Notes: generated from the letters alone by a model not told the origin. Counted from the first letter of the stretch, positions 24,703 through 32,549 are shown. The stretch is DNA of 42,116 nucleotides from Diaphorobacter sp. HDW4A (GCF_011305995.1 NZ_CP049912.1:1-42116); one strand, 5' to 3'. Made by a program: numbers and translations.

Positions 24703-26550
24703 GGTCATATTGGCACGGGGGGCAGGGTGGACTTTTCCGACCACCTCAACACGGTGATTGGCGGCCGTGGAACGGGTAAGTCAACCTTGCTCGAATGCCT
24801 GCGCTTCGCCTTGGACTTGCCACCCAAAGGCAAGCAGGCCCAGAAGCTCCACCAAGAGATCATCAAGGAGAACCTTGGTCGCTCGGCCGGACGGGTTGAG
24901 CTGACAGTAGTGTCCTCTGCCCAGAACGGCAAGCAGTACACCATCTCGCGCCGTCATGGCGAGCCGCCGATGGTGCGCGACATGGATGGCAATGTCTCCA
25001 CCCTGCTTCCGCGCGACTTGCTGCCGGGCATCGACATTTATGGGCAGAACGAGATTTACGAGCTGGCCCAAGATGAAACCAGCCGGGTGCAGTTGCTGGA
25101 TCGCTTCCTTCCTCAAGACGGACAGTACGAGTCCAAGAGCGCCGACGTGCATAGGCGCTTGAAGGACAACCAGCAGAAGCTCACGAAGTCCCTGACCGAT
25201 CTCGACGAGCTGAATGCACAGGTTGAGCGCTTGCCCAAGCTGGAAGAGCAGCTTCGCGGTTTTGATGAGCTGGGGATCAAGGAGAAGCTGGCCAAGACCT
25301 CATTGCTCGCGCGCGAGCGAGAGATTGCCAAGACCGCGACCGAGGGCGTACAGAGCTTTCGCGACGCACTTACAGACCTGCGTGACAGCTTGCCTGACCT
25401 TGACTTCATCAACGATGAGGCGCTTGAGGGCTTGCCTGACGCTGCCCAGTTGCTCGCCATGCGCACGACGCTGGATGGACTCAAGCAGGGGTTCACCGGC
25501 CATCTGACCGCGATGCAGGCCTTGCTTGATGACAAGGCGGGACAGTTCACCACCCAGCATGACGCATGGCAGCAGGCGATTCAGGCGCACGATGTCGAGT
25601 TAGAGAAGGCGCTGCGCACGTTACCCGCCACTGCTGGAAAGAGCGGGCAGGAGGTCGGTGTTGCCTATCAGAAGTTGATGGGGGAGATCGAGCGCATCAA
25701 GCCCATGAAGTCGCGGGCGACTACGCACGAGTCCCAGCGCGACACCTTGCGTCAGGAACGGCGCAACCTGTTGGCCGAGCTGTCAGATTTGCGTGCGCAA
25801 CGCATACAGGCGTTGCAGAAGGCCGCGAAGAAGCTGAACAGGCGACTTGAGGGCAAGCTCAAGGTGGAGATCGTGCCGGAGGCTGACCGCACGCCCTTGA
25901 TGACCTTCCTGCTGGGTTGCAAGCTGGACGGTGTTGGCGAAAAGCGGCTTGCGTTCATTGAGGAAGCTGAGACGATCAGCCCACTGTCGCTGGCCCAGTC
26001 GATTCAGAAAGGGGCTGCCGACGTGCAACTCGATTGGGGCGTCACGCAGATGGTGGCCGACGCACTCACCAAGCTCCAGTCGTCTCAGCTTATGGAGCTG
26101 GAGGCCTTGGAGCTGGAGCATCGAGCGGACATATTTTTGAATGTCGCTCACGGCCAAGCCGATCCGGTATTCCGGCCGCTCAACAAGCTCTCCACGGGTC
26201 AGCAGTGCACTGCAATCCTGCACATGCTACTGCTTGAGAACGTTGATCCCCTTCTCATGGATCAGCCGGAGGACAACCTTGACAATGCCTTCATCGCAGA
26301 TCGGATCGTCGCCGAGTTGAGGGAGGCAAAGACCAGTCGGCAGTTCTTGTTCGCTACACACAACGCGAACATTCCGGTGTTCGGTGATGCCGAGTGGATT
26401 GGCGTGTTCACGGCCGCTGAAAACCAAGGGCGTCTCGGGCTGGAAGCGCAAGGCTCGATTGACGTTCCCGTGATTCGGGATCAGGTGGCCAGCATTCTGG
26501 AAGGCGGGCGCGACGCCTTCATCCAGCGCAAAGAGAAGTACGAGTTCTGA
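24703..26550 (+). pseudogene. TrlF/SMC-like AAA ATPase, 5'-truncated
   Basis: The open frame enters from the IS3-family end; recognisable sequence begins RVDFSDHLNTVIGGRGTGKS, which holds a Walker A. A long coiled coil follows (about residues 130-430 of the fragment). Then come the ABC-type signature (RPLNKLSTGQQCTAIL), Walker B (PLLMDQPEDNLDN) and the H-loop (FLFATHNANIPVF). This head-coil-head design is that of SMC/RecF-type ATPases. The closest family I recognise is TrlF, in which a PHP phosphoesterase domain precedes the ATPase; that part would be the piece lost here. Such proteins are often near defence genes. No start codon with a ribosome-binding site is left. An intrinsic terminator follows at 26629. 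Confidence 0.7.
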
Positions 26551-26628
26551 TGCCCTGCCCTACGCGCTGATAATCAAGGAGACTGCCTTGTAGCGGCGTT
26601 TTCCTCCCTGACAGCCCGCAGTCTTTCA

Positions 26629-26657
26629 CCGCCTCGCTCTGCGAGGCGGCTTTCTTT
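26629..26657 (+). terminator. Intrinsic terminator after the ATPase gene
   Basis: CCGCCTCGC (26629-26637), loop TCT and GCGAGGCGG (26641-26649) form a 9-bp GC-rich stem followed by CTTTCTTT. It would stop rightward transcription before the leftward toxin-antitoxin operon. Confidence 0.85.
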
Positions 26658-26662
26658 CCGGG

Positions 26663-26992
26663 CTACGAGAACAGCTCGGAGTGCGTCCCGCTGCGCACGA
26701 AAACGACCAAGCCGCTCTTGCCCGAGTCGTCGAGCGTGTAGATCAGGAGGAAGTCGCCGCCGACGTGGCACTCACGATGGCCTGCCCAGTCGCCCGTCAG
26801 GGCGTGATCGAGCCATTCAGGCGGCAGCGGCCCGTCGTTGGCGATCAGCAGCGTCATGGCCTCTTTCAGCCGGTTCATGTCGTACCGGCCGGAATGAGAC
26901 AGGCGCCGCCAGTCCTTGAGGAAGTCCTTGGTGTAGTCCGACGCTCGGGGCAGGTTTGCCCGCTTACTTGCGGCTGGCTTCTTCGAGGTCAT
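26663..26992 (-). CDS. YafQ/RelE-family mRNA interferase toxin
   Basis: A 109-residue protein. After a basic N-terminal extension it has the YafQ pattern: SDYTKDFLKDWRRLSHSGRY, then MTLLIANDGPLPPEWLDHAL, GHRECHVGGDFLLIYTLDD and the terminal VFVRSGTHSELF. These toxins cut mRNA on the ribosome. The start overlaps the antitoxin gene by 29 bases; a later internal start is possible. Partner of the DinJ-like protein at 26964-27245. Confidence 0.9.
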   Translation of the reverse strand: MTSKKPAASKRANLPRASDYTKDFLKDWRRLSHSGRYDMNRLKEAMTLLIANDGPLPPEWLDHALTGDWAGHRECHVGGDFLLIYTLDDSGKSGLVVFVRSGTHSELFS

Positions 26993-27245
26993 TCAGCAAG
27001 GCGTCGGCAGTTGCGAAGCGAGCGCGACGGCTCTTGATGATCTCGTTGGCCTCGGCGATGGCGACGCGGCTGGTGGCGTTCGGTGCCTTGAGCGCGAACG
27101 GCAGTTCCTTGTCGGCGACAACACGGGTCAGGAACACGCGGATCGCATCGGAGACGGTCAGGCCCATCGAGGCCAGCGTTTCCGCAGCCTGCGCCTTGAC
27201 GTTCTCGTCCACACGAACGTGAACCATAGTGGTGGTAGCAGCCAT
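26964..27245 (-). CDS. DinJ/RelB-family antitoxin
   Basis: A 93-residue protein from ATG 27245, with CAGGAGGCCGTC just upstream as a good ribosome-binding site. The N-terminal ribbon-helix-helix (TMVHVRVDENVKAQAAETLA, then SMGLTVSDAIRVFLTRVV) binds its own promoter. The C-terminal tail (AIAEANEIIKSRR and on) is expected to block the toxin. Antitoxin-first order is normal for dinJ-yafQ. Together they should promote plasmid retention. Confidence 0.92.
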   Translation of the reverse strand: MAATTTMVHVRVDENVKAQAAETLASMGLTVSDAIRVFLTRVVADKELPFALKAPNATSRVAIAEANEIIKSRRARFATADALLNDLEEASRK

Positions 27246-27338
27246 GACGGCCTCCTGTTGCGACTGATTGAGATGCATTGTATCGCACGCCGCGCACAAT
27301 CGCAAGGCGACACCCCTCCCCCCCCGGTGCCCCGTCTC

Positions 27339-27377
27339 TAGGTATGTATATAGGTAGGTATATATATACCTACCTAC
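27339..27377. promoter_or_regulatory. AT-only palindromic site A
   Basis: 27351-27376 is a perfect 26-bp palindrome with core GGTAGGTATATATATACC; a partial extra arm (TAGGTATGTATA) lies to its left. It sits at the left edge of the replication and maintenance block and overlaps the end of the exonuclease gene. A 28-base string here (27342-27369) is repeated exactly at 33269-33296. One of six related sites (27339, 28478, 29358, 29439, 30417, 33269). Confidence 0.85.
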
Positions 27378-27913
27378 AGCGACCGCGGCAGGAGCTTGGC
27401 GATGTTGCGGGCATCGTCGAGGCCGCGATGGTGCGAGCCATCGAGAGGCAGGCCCACCATCTGCAACGCGCGGGCCATCCCCACTTCCTTGATCTTGCGG
27501 CCCTTAGCAAACCGGCGCTTGAGGTTCACATGCTCGAACGCTGCGAGCGGGCTTTCGATGCCGTGTCGCTCGCAGTCACGCGCAAGCTGCTTGGCGTCGA
27601 ATTGGCCCCAGCTCCCCCACGTTGCGCCCGGTGCCTGATGGCGTTGGGCGAAGCTGGCCAGCCGTGCCGCGACCGCTGGGAACAACTCGGCACCGTCCAC
27701 GTCGGCCTGCTGGATGTTGGTGAGCTGCCGACAGAACGGAGTGAGCTGAGGGCGTACCACGGGGCGCACCAGCGCCTGAAACGTGTCGAGCACGCTGCCC
27801 TCAACCGTAGCCCAAACCGCGCCGATCTCGATGATCTCCATATCGCTCGCCGGGAGGCCATCGGCATCGTCGCAGGTGGCCTCAAGGTCAATGACGAGCA
27901 CCACCGGGGTCAC
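27374..27913 (-). CDS. DnaQ-like 3'-5' exonuclease (DEDDh type)
   Basis: A 179-residue protein. The start GTG 27913 overlaps the HAD stop (GTGA). Exo I is VLVIDLEATCDD (Asp9, Glu11), Exo II lies in TWGSWGQFDAKQLARDCERH, and Exo III is HHRGLDDARNIAKLL with the catalytic His and Asp. It resembles ERI-1/KapD and RNase T-type exonucleases that trim single-stranded DNA or RNA. It lies in a leftward operon with the HAD hydrolase and two hypotheticals. Small exonucleases of this kind are seen on some plasmids, but their job there is not clear to me. Confidence 0.85.
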   Translation of the reverse strand: MTPVVLVIDLEATCDDADGLPASDMEIIEIGAVWATVEGSVLDTFQALVRPVVRPQLTPFCRQLTNIQQADVDGAELFPAVAARLASFAQRHQAPGATWGSWGQFDAKQLARDCERHGIESPLAAFEHVNLKRRFAKGRKIKEVGMARALQMVGLPLDGSHHRGLDDARNIAKLLPRSL

Positions 27914-28479
27914 AGAATCCCCGCGAGGGCATCGACCAGCGACTGCCCTCCCCTGCGATCCAGCCAGCGCGCCTGCATCCCGAAGGCCTGCGGCCCGTCG
28001 AAGTCGCACCGCTTGCTGTCGCCTACGAAAACCGTCTCAGCCGGTGCGCAGCCCAGCTCGGCGCACGCGAGCCGGTACATCGTCGGGTGTGGCTTGGCTA
28101 CCCCGACCTCATACGACAGCACGTAGGCGTCCAGCTCTGGCAAGAGGCCGCGCACGGCCGGGCCGTACTCATAGGCAAGGTTCGAGCACACCGCCAAGCG
28201 CAGCCCTGCTGCCCGTGCCTTGACGAGAACGTCGGCCACCTCGGGGAACAGGCGCAGGCCGGACAGCTCTTCGGCCAAGTCGGCTTCCATGATGTCCAAG
28301 CTGCTTTCCACGCCCAGCTCGACGGCGAGGGTCGCCAGTGGCACGTCGCGCGTGAGGCAGGCGATCCGATCCACCGGCCGCCCGGCCGCGTCCACCAGAT
28401 GCCCGTAGGGTGCAGGGCGCGTGGTGTAGCGGATCAGGGTGCCGAAGGCGTCAAAGACAATGGCTCTTGTTGGCTTCAT
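27910..28479 (-). CDS. HAD-superfamily hydrolase
   Basis: A 189-residue protein with all four HAD motifs. Motif I is RAIVFDAFGTL (nucleophile Asp10; the D-A-F form is typical of haloacid-dehalogenase-like enzymes). Motif II is the Ser in LRLAVCSNLA, motif III the Lys in VGVAKPHPTMY, and motif IV is FVGDSKRCDFDG. The small cap between motifs I and II is helical. A phosphatase acting on a small phosphorylated metabolite or nucleotide is most likely. The ATG follows the AT-only site B directly, with no separate ribosome-binding site, so the site may also control translation or start the transcript. Confidence 0.85.
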   Translation of the reverse strand: MKPTRAIVFDAFGTLIRYTTRPAPYGHLVDAAGRPVDRIACLTRDVPLATLAVELGVESSLDIMEADLAEELSGLRLFPEVADVLVKARAAGLRLAVCSNLAYEYGPAVRGLLPELDAYVLSYEVGVAKPHPTMYRLACAELGCAPAETVFVGDSKRCDFDGPQAFGMQARWLDRRGGQSLVDALAGIL

Positions 28480-28515
28480 GTATATATATACCTACCTATA
28501 TACCTACATACCTAC
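28478..28515. promoter_or_regulatory. AT-only palindromic site B, abutting the HAD start codon
   Basis: Read on the minus strand the core GGTATATATATAC is preceded by two further TAGGTA-type units. Twenty-six bases (28478-28503) recur exactly, inverted, within 33273-33298. The last bases of the site are part of the HAD ATG. No other leader is present between this site and the 67-residue gene that ends at 28512. Confidence 0.8.
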
Positions 28516-28715
28516 TCGAACAGCTCGCGCTCGAACTCGACGCCAGCCACCACCAGCGGCTCGCCACTGGGCCAGCGCTTGGGCGGCTGGTGATCGCTGA
28601 TGACCTGCACGTCGGTGTCGTCGTTGACCACGGCCACGTCGGCGGCGTGTAAAGCGGCTTGCTTGCTCGCCCGCTCGAAGCGGCAGGTGTTGGGGTCGAA
28701 TGTCCAAAAGCGCAT
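28512..28715 (-). CDS. Hypothetical protein (67 residues)
   Basis: Begins MRFWTFDPNTCRFERASKQA and ends VVAGVEFERELFE. It has a strong ribosome-binding site, AAGGAGG, seven bases before ATG 28715. Acidic, with no membrane segment and no motif I know. It starts right after the stop of the 184-residue gene and its own stop lies in site B, so it is the second gene of the leftward operon. Its good ribosome-binding site supports it as real. Confidence 0.7.
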   Translation of the reverse strand: MRFWTFDPNTCRFERASKQAALHAADVAVVNDDTDVQVISDHQPPKRWPSGEPLVVAGVEFERELFE

Positions 28716-28716
28716 G

Positions 28717-29271
28717 TCAGCCTCCTTGGTCTTGAGCTTTGCGGCGCTCGTGCTCTTCGAGCAGCCGCTGGTAGGAATCGAATTCCGGCGTGCCGGGCGT
28801 GGCGAAGTTGGGCAGCATCAGCGGCTCGTACTCTTCCTCGATGACTGGACGCCCCTTCACCGGCTCGGGCATCAGGTCGGCCAGCAGGCGCAAGACGGCT
28901 CTGGTTCCGTTGCGGATCGCGACGGCGTTCTTGTTGTCGGTGGCGGCATAGCCCTTTTGGATGCCGGTGCGGATGACGCCCAAGCGTTCGGCGAGCGTGT
29001 CGAGTTCGTACTGGGCTACCGACTTCAAGTGCTCTTCGTCTTGCTTGACGCGCCACTCTTTCCATTCGTCCTGTTCGGCCGGAGTGAGGACGGCGGCCAC
29101 TTCGGCGGGCAGCTCGCGGGCTGCGCGGTCGAACTTGGCCACCACGCGCTGCACGTTCTTGCCCTCCGGGAAATCTGGCGTTACCTCGCGCACGCGGCGC
29201 AGGCACTGCACGGTTTTTCCCTCGTGGTAGTTGCCATCTTGGTCACGGTGGCGGACGGTCTTGAACTGCAT
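28717..29271 (-). CDS. Hypothetical protein (184 residues)
   Basis: Begins MQFKTVRHRDQDGNYHEGKT, with charged helices (PAEQDEWKEWRVKQDEEHLK) and a central stretch IRTGIQKGYAATDNKNAVAI followed by RNGTRAVLRLLADLM. Soluble, no known motif. First gene of the leftward operon, with a promoter and an inverted repeat upstream (29298-29323). Similar small genes occur in plasmid maintenance regions, but I cannot give a function. Confidence 0.65.
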   Translation of the reverse strand: MQFKTVRHRDQDGNYHEGKTVQCLRRVREVTPDFPEGKNVQRVVAKFDRAARELPAEVAAVLTPAEQDEWKEWRVKQDEEHLKSVAQYELDTLAERLGVIRTGIQKGYAATDNKNAVAIRNGTRAVLRLLADLMPEPVKGRPVIEEEYEPLMLPNFATPGTPEFDSYQRLLEEHERRKAQDQGG

Positions 29272-29297
29272 GGGCTGCGTTCTCTTCTTTTAGTTGG

Positions 29298-29323
29298 TTG
29301 CGTATGTGTAGAACTATACGCAA
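29298..29323 (-). promoter_or_regulatory. Inverted repeat over the promoter of the leftward operon
   Basis: TTGCGTAT (29298-29305) and ATACGCAA (29316-29323) form 8-bp arms around 10 bases. On the minus strand a TATAGT box lies within it, suitable as a -10 for the gene starting at 29271. A regulator bound here would block that promoter. It differs in sequence from the AT-only site family, so a second regulator is likely. Confidence 0.55.
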
Positions 29324-29357
29324 AAGCGCGAAAGTCTGCTACCATTCGCTTGTGGTC

Positions 29358-29381
29358 GGTAGGTATATATATACTTACCGA
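29358..29381. promoter_or_regulatory. AT-only palindromic site C
   Basis: Near-perfect palindrome: GGTAGGTATATATATAC followed by TTACC, one mismatched pair over 24 bases. It lies in the divergent spacer between the leftward hypothetical operon and parA, where it could repress both or act as a partition site. Confidence 0.8.
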
Positions 29382-29438
29382 GTCCCAGCGCCGGGGAGGA
29401 ACCCGGCAGGTCGATGGTCAGCCGCTTTGCTGCTGCGT

Positions 29439-29460
29439 CGGTATGTATATATATCTATAG
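29439..29460. promoter_or_regulatory. AT-only site D at the parA start
   Basis: CGGTATGTATATATATCTAT is a weaker member of the family, 58 bases to the right of site C. Its right end runs into TAGGAG, the ribosome-binding site of parA (ATG 29470). A protein bound here could block parA expression. Confidence 0.7.
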
Positions 29461-29469
29461 GAGCACCCC

Positions 29470-30096
29470 ATGATCTTCGCGTGTGTGAACACCAAGGGCG
29501 GCGTCGGCAAGACCACGACCGCTGTGCATTTGGCAGTGATGCTGGCCCGGCAGGGCAAGACCCTCCTGATCGACGGCGACCCGCAGGCCTCGGCCGCGAG
29601 CTGGGCTGCTTGGCGTCGTGAGACGCAATACGACCCGTCGCCCACCACCACCTGCCTCGCTGGTAAGGCGATCTTGGCCGAAGGCAAGCAGTTGGCCAGC
29701 GGCTTCGAGCATGTCGTCGTTGATGCCGGTGGCCGTGATTCGGTTGGTCTGCGCTCCGCGCTGCTGCTGGCCCAGCGTGCCGTGATCCCGATTGGCGCGA
29801 GCAATCTGGACGCTGCCGCCATGACCGACTTGCTGGAAGTGGTCGAGCTGGCCCGCGACTACAACCCCGAGCTGGATGTGCGCGTGCTGCTGACCCGTGT
29901 CGATCCGCGCACCAAGGATGCGGCCGAAATGCTGGAATTCTTGGCCGAGCAGAAGCTGACCGTGCTGCCGACCAAGGTGTGCGAGCGGGTGGCTTTCCGC
30001 CGCGCCATCGGCGAAGGCGCGAGCGTTCAGGAGCTGGGCCGCGATCAAGCCGCCATTGCCGAGATGGAAGCCTTCTTCAAGGAGGTGATGGCATGA
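29470..30096 (+). CDS. parA: ParA-type partition ATPase (type Ib-like)
   Basis: A 208-residue ATPase without the N-terminal helix-turn-helix of larger ParA proteins, like ParF. The deviant Walker A is NTKGGVGKTTTAVH (Lys9, Lys14), the A' region is LLIDGDPQASAASWAAWR, and the B-like motif is HVVVDAGGRD. It would polymerise or form gradients on the nucleoid and move plasmid copies together with the RHH partner encoded directly downstream (ATGA overlap). Two AT-only sites upstream may serve as operator and centromere. Confidence 0.9.
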   Translation: MIFACVNTKGGVGKTTTAVHLAVMLARQGKTLLIDGDPQASAASWAAWRRETQYDPSPTTTCLAGKAILAEGKQLASGFEHVVVDAGGRDSVGLRSALLLAQRAVIPIGASNLDAAAMTDLLEVVELARDYNPELDVRVLLTRVDPRTKDAAEMLEFLAEQKLTVLPTKVCERVAFRRAIGEGASVQELGRDQAAIAEMEAFFKEVMA

Positions 30097-30416
30097 GCAT
30101 GAAGGGCAAGCCCAACACGGCGCAGTTCAAGCCGCCCAAAGACCCGACCGCCTTCCTTGAAGGCGGGGAGGCGGACAAGGCCGAAAAGCCGCTGGTGGCA
30201 CCTGCGGCCGTGACCACGCCACCGGCCGCCACGCCGCCCGCTGCCGAGGAAACGCAGCGCTACGGCCGCGCACGGGTGCAAAAAATCTTCAACTTCCCCG
30301 AGGAACTGGCTGATCGCCTGCGCCGCGAAGCGCTCAAGCGCTCAGAAGAGAAGGGCACGCGCGTCACCGAGAAAGACCTCGTGGTCGAGGCGCTCGAAGC
30401 CTTCCTCAAGCGCTGA
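30093..30416 (+). CDS. Ribbon-helix-helix DNA-binding protein, probable ParG/ParB-like partner
   Basis: A 107-residue protein. ATG 30093 overlaps the parA stop and has a strong ribosome-binding site (AAGGAGGTGATG). The N-terminal half is flexible and Pro/Ala-rich. The C-terminal half reads ARVQKIFNFPEELADRLRRE, then TRVTEKDLVVEALEAFLKR, a ribbon-helix-helix fold. The layout (flexible tail plus RHH, just after a small ParA) is that of ParG-type centromere-binding proteins, which also repress the par operon. It is the best candidate in this window to bind the AT-only palindromes. Binding is not shown. Confidence 0.75.
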   Translation: MSMKGKPNTAQFKPPKDPTAFLEGGEADKAEKPLVAPAAVTTPPAATPPAAEETQRYGRARVQKIFNFPEELADRLRREALKRSEEKGTRVTEKDLVVEALEAFLKR

Positions 30417-30451
30417 TAGGTATGTATATACCTATCTATGTATATATATAC
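30417..30451. promoter_or_regulatory. AT-only palindromic site E
   Basis: TAGGTATGTATATACCTA (30417-30434) is an almost perfect palindrome, followed by TATGTATATATATAC (30437-30451), so two units lie in tandem directly after the RHH gene stop. It forms the upstream region of the next gene (30564) together with a distinct palindrome at 30461. Confidence 0.8.
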
Positions 30452-30460
30452 TGATTTCCA

Positions 30461-30480
30461 GTATGGACTATAGTCCATAC
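30461..30480. promoter_or_regulatory. Perfect 20-bp palindrome upstream of 30564
   Basis: GTATGGACTATAGTCCATAC reads the same on both strands. It differs from the TAGGTATA family next to it and is a likely operator for the gene at 30564, about 85 bases downstream. Confidence 0.7.
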
Positions 30481-30563
30481 AAGTGGCGACACCAACACCA
30501 TGCAGCGACAAGCGCAACGAAACATGATATTGTTGCGATTGGGCGCGGAATAAGGTATAAACG

Positions 30564-30872
30564 ATGCTGACGACAACTGCTAGTGTGGTCGCGCCAAAGG
30601 TCTTGAAGGAACTCATCGCCGCTGGGTCGGTTTCCGCCGCCCGAGTGGAACCCGGTGACAAGGGCCTCTTGATCGTGGTGCGGGCCGGAATGAATGAGCG
30701 AGTGCTGGGTGCTGCCCGTGGCGGCCTTCGGTACTTCCAGAGTCTCGATGGAGCTGCAAGCGTGTTGCAGTCCTACGGGATCATGAAGTTTGATGTGAAT
30801 ACGGAGCACTGGGTGCCCAAGACGATGGTTCGAGGCTACAAGCAAGCCCCGGCCATGTTGGACGCAGAGTGA
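30564..30872 (+). CDS. Hypothetical small plasmid protein (102 residues)
   Basis: Begins MLTTTASVVAPKVLKELIAA, then VVRAGMNERVLGAARGGLRY, FQSLDGAASVLQSYG and MKFDVNTEHW. It is soluble with an alternating strand-helix look. Proteins of this size and pattern on other plasmids are sometimes called ParC-like or partition-associated, but I am not certain. It sits between the par genes and rep, with two palindromic sites upstream and a terminator downstream, and so is probably a separate regulated unit of the backbone. Confidence 0.6.
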   Translation: MLTTTASVVAPKVLKELIAAGSVSAARVEPGDKGLLIVVRAGMNERVLGAARGGLRYFQSLDGAASVLQSYGIMKFDVNTEHWVPKTMVRGYKQAPAMLDAE

Positions 30873-30933
30873 TCGTGATGAAGAAGGAGAGAGCTGACCA
30901 GACAGCAGAAAACTGGAGAGTCAGAAACGACAA

Positions 30934-30956
30934 AGCCCGCTTTGGCGAGCGGGCCT
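30934..30956 (+). terminator. Hairpin terminator between the 30564 gene and rep
   Basis: GCCCGCT (30935-30941) and AGCGGGC (30948-30954) form a 7-bp stem with A-rich and CTT flanks. It is likely to end transcription before the rep leader. Confidence 0.6.
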
Positions 30957-31020
30957 TGACAGAGAAACCGGGCAGGGTGCCCAGACACGTACAGGATTCA
31001 TCTTGGCGGATGAGTTCTGT

Positions 31021-31119
31021 AGAAACGCAATGAAGCGATTGACTATGCTTTGATTGTACGTGTCTTAAGCCCTGCGCGCAAGCGTGCGCACGCCCCTACG
31101 GGACGTGTGAAGAGGGGTT
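31021..31119 (+). promoter_or_regulatory. Structured rep leader
   Basis: Just before rep are short self-complementary segments (GCGCGCAAGCGTGCGC at about 31074-31089; CCCCT at 31093-31097 facing AGGGG at 31113-31117). The second pairing would hide the GAGGGG ribosome-binding site. ColE2-type replicons control rep with a small antisense RNA against such a leader. I see the pairing potential but cannot confirm an antisense RNA gene. Confidence 0.4.
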
Positions 31120-32340
31120 ATGGCAGGTACAACGGCACAGACACGAGACAACCAGACCGCAGATCGCTTTTTCCAGTCGGGCACCGCGCTCAATCGCGTG
31201 CTCACGGAAGCGCCCTATCTGCCGCGTTGCTCTGACGACAAGACGGCCACCCGCGTCCGGCCGCGCGAATACGCCATTCGCTACCCCTACATGCAGGTCA
31301 ATCGGCCCGGCTTTGTGAGCTGGCTGATCTTCGACCTCGACCACACCAAGGCGATGATCTGGGAGGACGCTGGGCTTCCTGCTCCCAATCTGATCGTCCG
31401 CAACCGCCAAAGCGGCCACAGCCACCTCTACTACGCGATTCCCCCGGTCTGCACGACCGAGGCCGCCCGCAGCAAGCCCATCGCGTACATGAAGGCCGTC
31501 TACGAGGCCTTCGCTGCCCGGCTCGATGCCGACACCGACTTCCACAGCGGCCCCGTGGCCAAGACGCCCGGCCATCCTTGGTGGCTGACGCACGAGCTGC
31601 ACGCCCACGTCTACGAGCTGGGGGAGTTGGCCGACTACGTGGACTTGGCTGTGTCCAGCCCGTGGGGGAAGGGGCCGCAGTTCGACGAGGTGAGCCATTC
31701 CCGGCACTGCATCCTCTTCGAGCACCTGCGCCACTACGCCTATTCCATCGTGAACCGTGAGCGCGAGCGCGGCTCTTTTGCCACCTTCACGCGGCTGCTC
31801 GAAGCCTATGCGCACAACCGCAACAGCTTCCAGAAGCTGGGCTTCATGGACAACCTGGCCCAGTCCTCACTCAAGGCCACGGTGAAGTCGGTCGCCCGCT
31901 GGACGTGGGATCGCTACACCGGCTGCGGCCGGTGCCACCGGGGCGTGATGCAGCTCGACAAGGACTTGCCGCTGATCGAGCGGCAGCGCCTCGCCGCCGC
32001 CCGCACCCACGACGTGCGCCACAAGGCCACCGAGTCCAAGGTGCGCGCCGCGTGCCGCCTGCTGCAACAGAAGGGCGAAGCCCTCACGCAAGCCGCTATC
32101 GGCCGCGTGGCGGGCCTCACAAGGCAGACGGTGGCCACCTACAAGCATGTGCTCGAAGAAGTGCTCAAGCCCGTCGCCGTGGCGATTTTGGGGGGCGCTT
32201 CGGGCAAGGCCGAGGATGTTAAACATGGTGCACATCAGGTAACTGCCGCCCCGCAGGGGGCCGGGGTTCCGGGTGCTGCTTCGGTGTCCCTTGAGCTGTT
32301 TCCTGCTGGGCCGGGTGTCGTGCCTGTGCTGGATGGCTGA
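31120..32340 (+). CDS. rep: Replication initiation protein, ColE2-type primase (Replicase/PriCT-1)
   Basis: A 406-residue protein starting at ATG 31120. The N-terminal replicase domain shows WLIFDLDHTKAMIW with the metal-binding Asp pair, then LIVRNRQSGHSHLYYAI, DTDFHSGPVAKTPGHPWW and ELHAHVYELGELADYVDL. The PriCT-1-like part has SRHCILFEHLRHYAYSIVNR. The C-terminal helix-turn-helix (ALTQAAIGRVAGLTRQTVAT) should bind the origin. Proteins of this family bind just downstream of their own gene and make a very short primer used by DNA polymerase I. It is the only replication initiator in the window, so it defines the replicon. Confidence 0.88.
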   Translation: MAGTTAQTRDNQTADRFFQSGTALNRVLTEAPYLPRCSDDKTATRVRPREYAIRYPYMQVNRPGFVSWLIFDLDHTKAMIWEDAGLPAPNLIVRNRQSGHSHLYYAIPPVCTTEAARSKPIAYMKAVYEAFAARLDADTDFHSGPVAKTPGHPWWLTHELHAHVYELGELADYVDLAVSSPWGKGPQFDEVSHSRHCILFEHLRHYAYSIVNRERERGSFATFTRLLEAYAHNRNSFQKLGFMDNLAQSSLKATVKSVARWTWDRYTGCGRCHRGVMQLDKDLPLIERQRLAAARTHDVRHKATESKVRAACRLLQQKGEALTQAAIGRVAGLTRQTVATYKHVLEEVLKPVAVAILGGASGKAEDVKHGAHQVTAAPQGAGVPGAASVSLELFPAGPGVVPVLDG

Positions 32341-32549
32341 GATGGAGCTGGTTTTGGTTTTGAGTAGCCCCAGCGTTTTTCAAACGCGAGTAGCCGCAAG
32401 TGGGTTGTGGGTAAGTCCGCAGGACTTATCCATCATCCCGCGCGCAGGGCGAAGCCCGGAGGGTGTTTCGCCGCGCGTCAGCGCGGCCCCCCTGTCACTT
32501 TTCGGCGTGGCGGCCGTGTCGGTTGAATGGAGTTCGGAGGATGTAGCGT
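32341..32549. other. Candidate replication origin downstream of rep
   Basis: This is non-coding DNA after the rep stop. It contains the short direct repeat GAGTAGCC twice within about 25 bases near 32363-32394. An inverted repeat follows: TAAGTCC (32412-32418), GCA, GGACTTA (32422-32428). Then comes a GC-rich stretch with GCGCG repeats. ColE2-type origins lie immediately after rep, which is the main reason for the call. It ends at the ribosome-binding site GGAGGAT of the next gene. Confidence 0.45.

Noticed and set aside
20491..24705. A 3-bp target duplication around the IS3-family element
   Set aside because: Left flank ATA and right flank GGT do not match; the flanking genes are both truncated.
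30878..31027. A 49-codon frame starting MKKERADQTAENW
   Set aside because: It runs through the terminator hairpin at 30934-30956, has no clear ribosome-binding site and resembles nothing.
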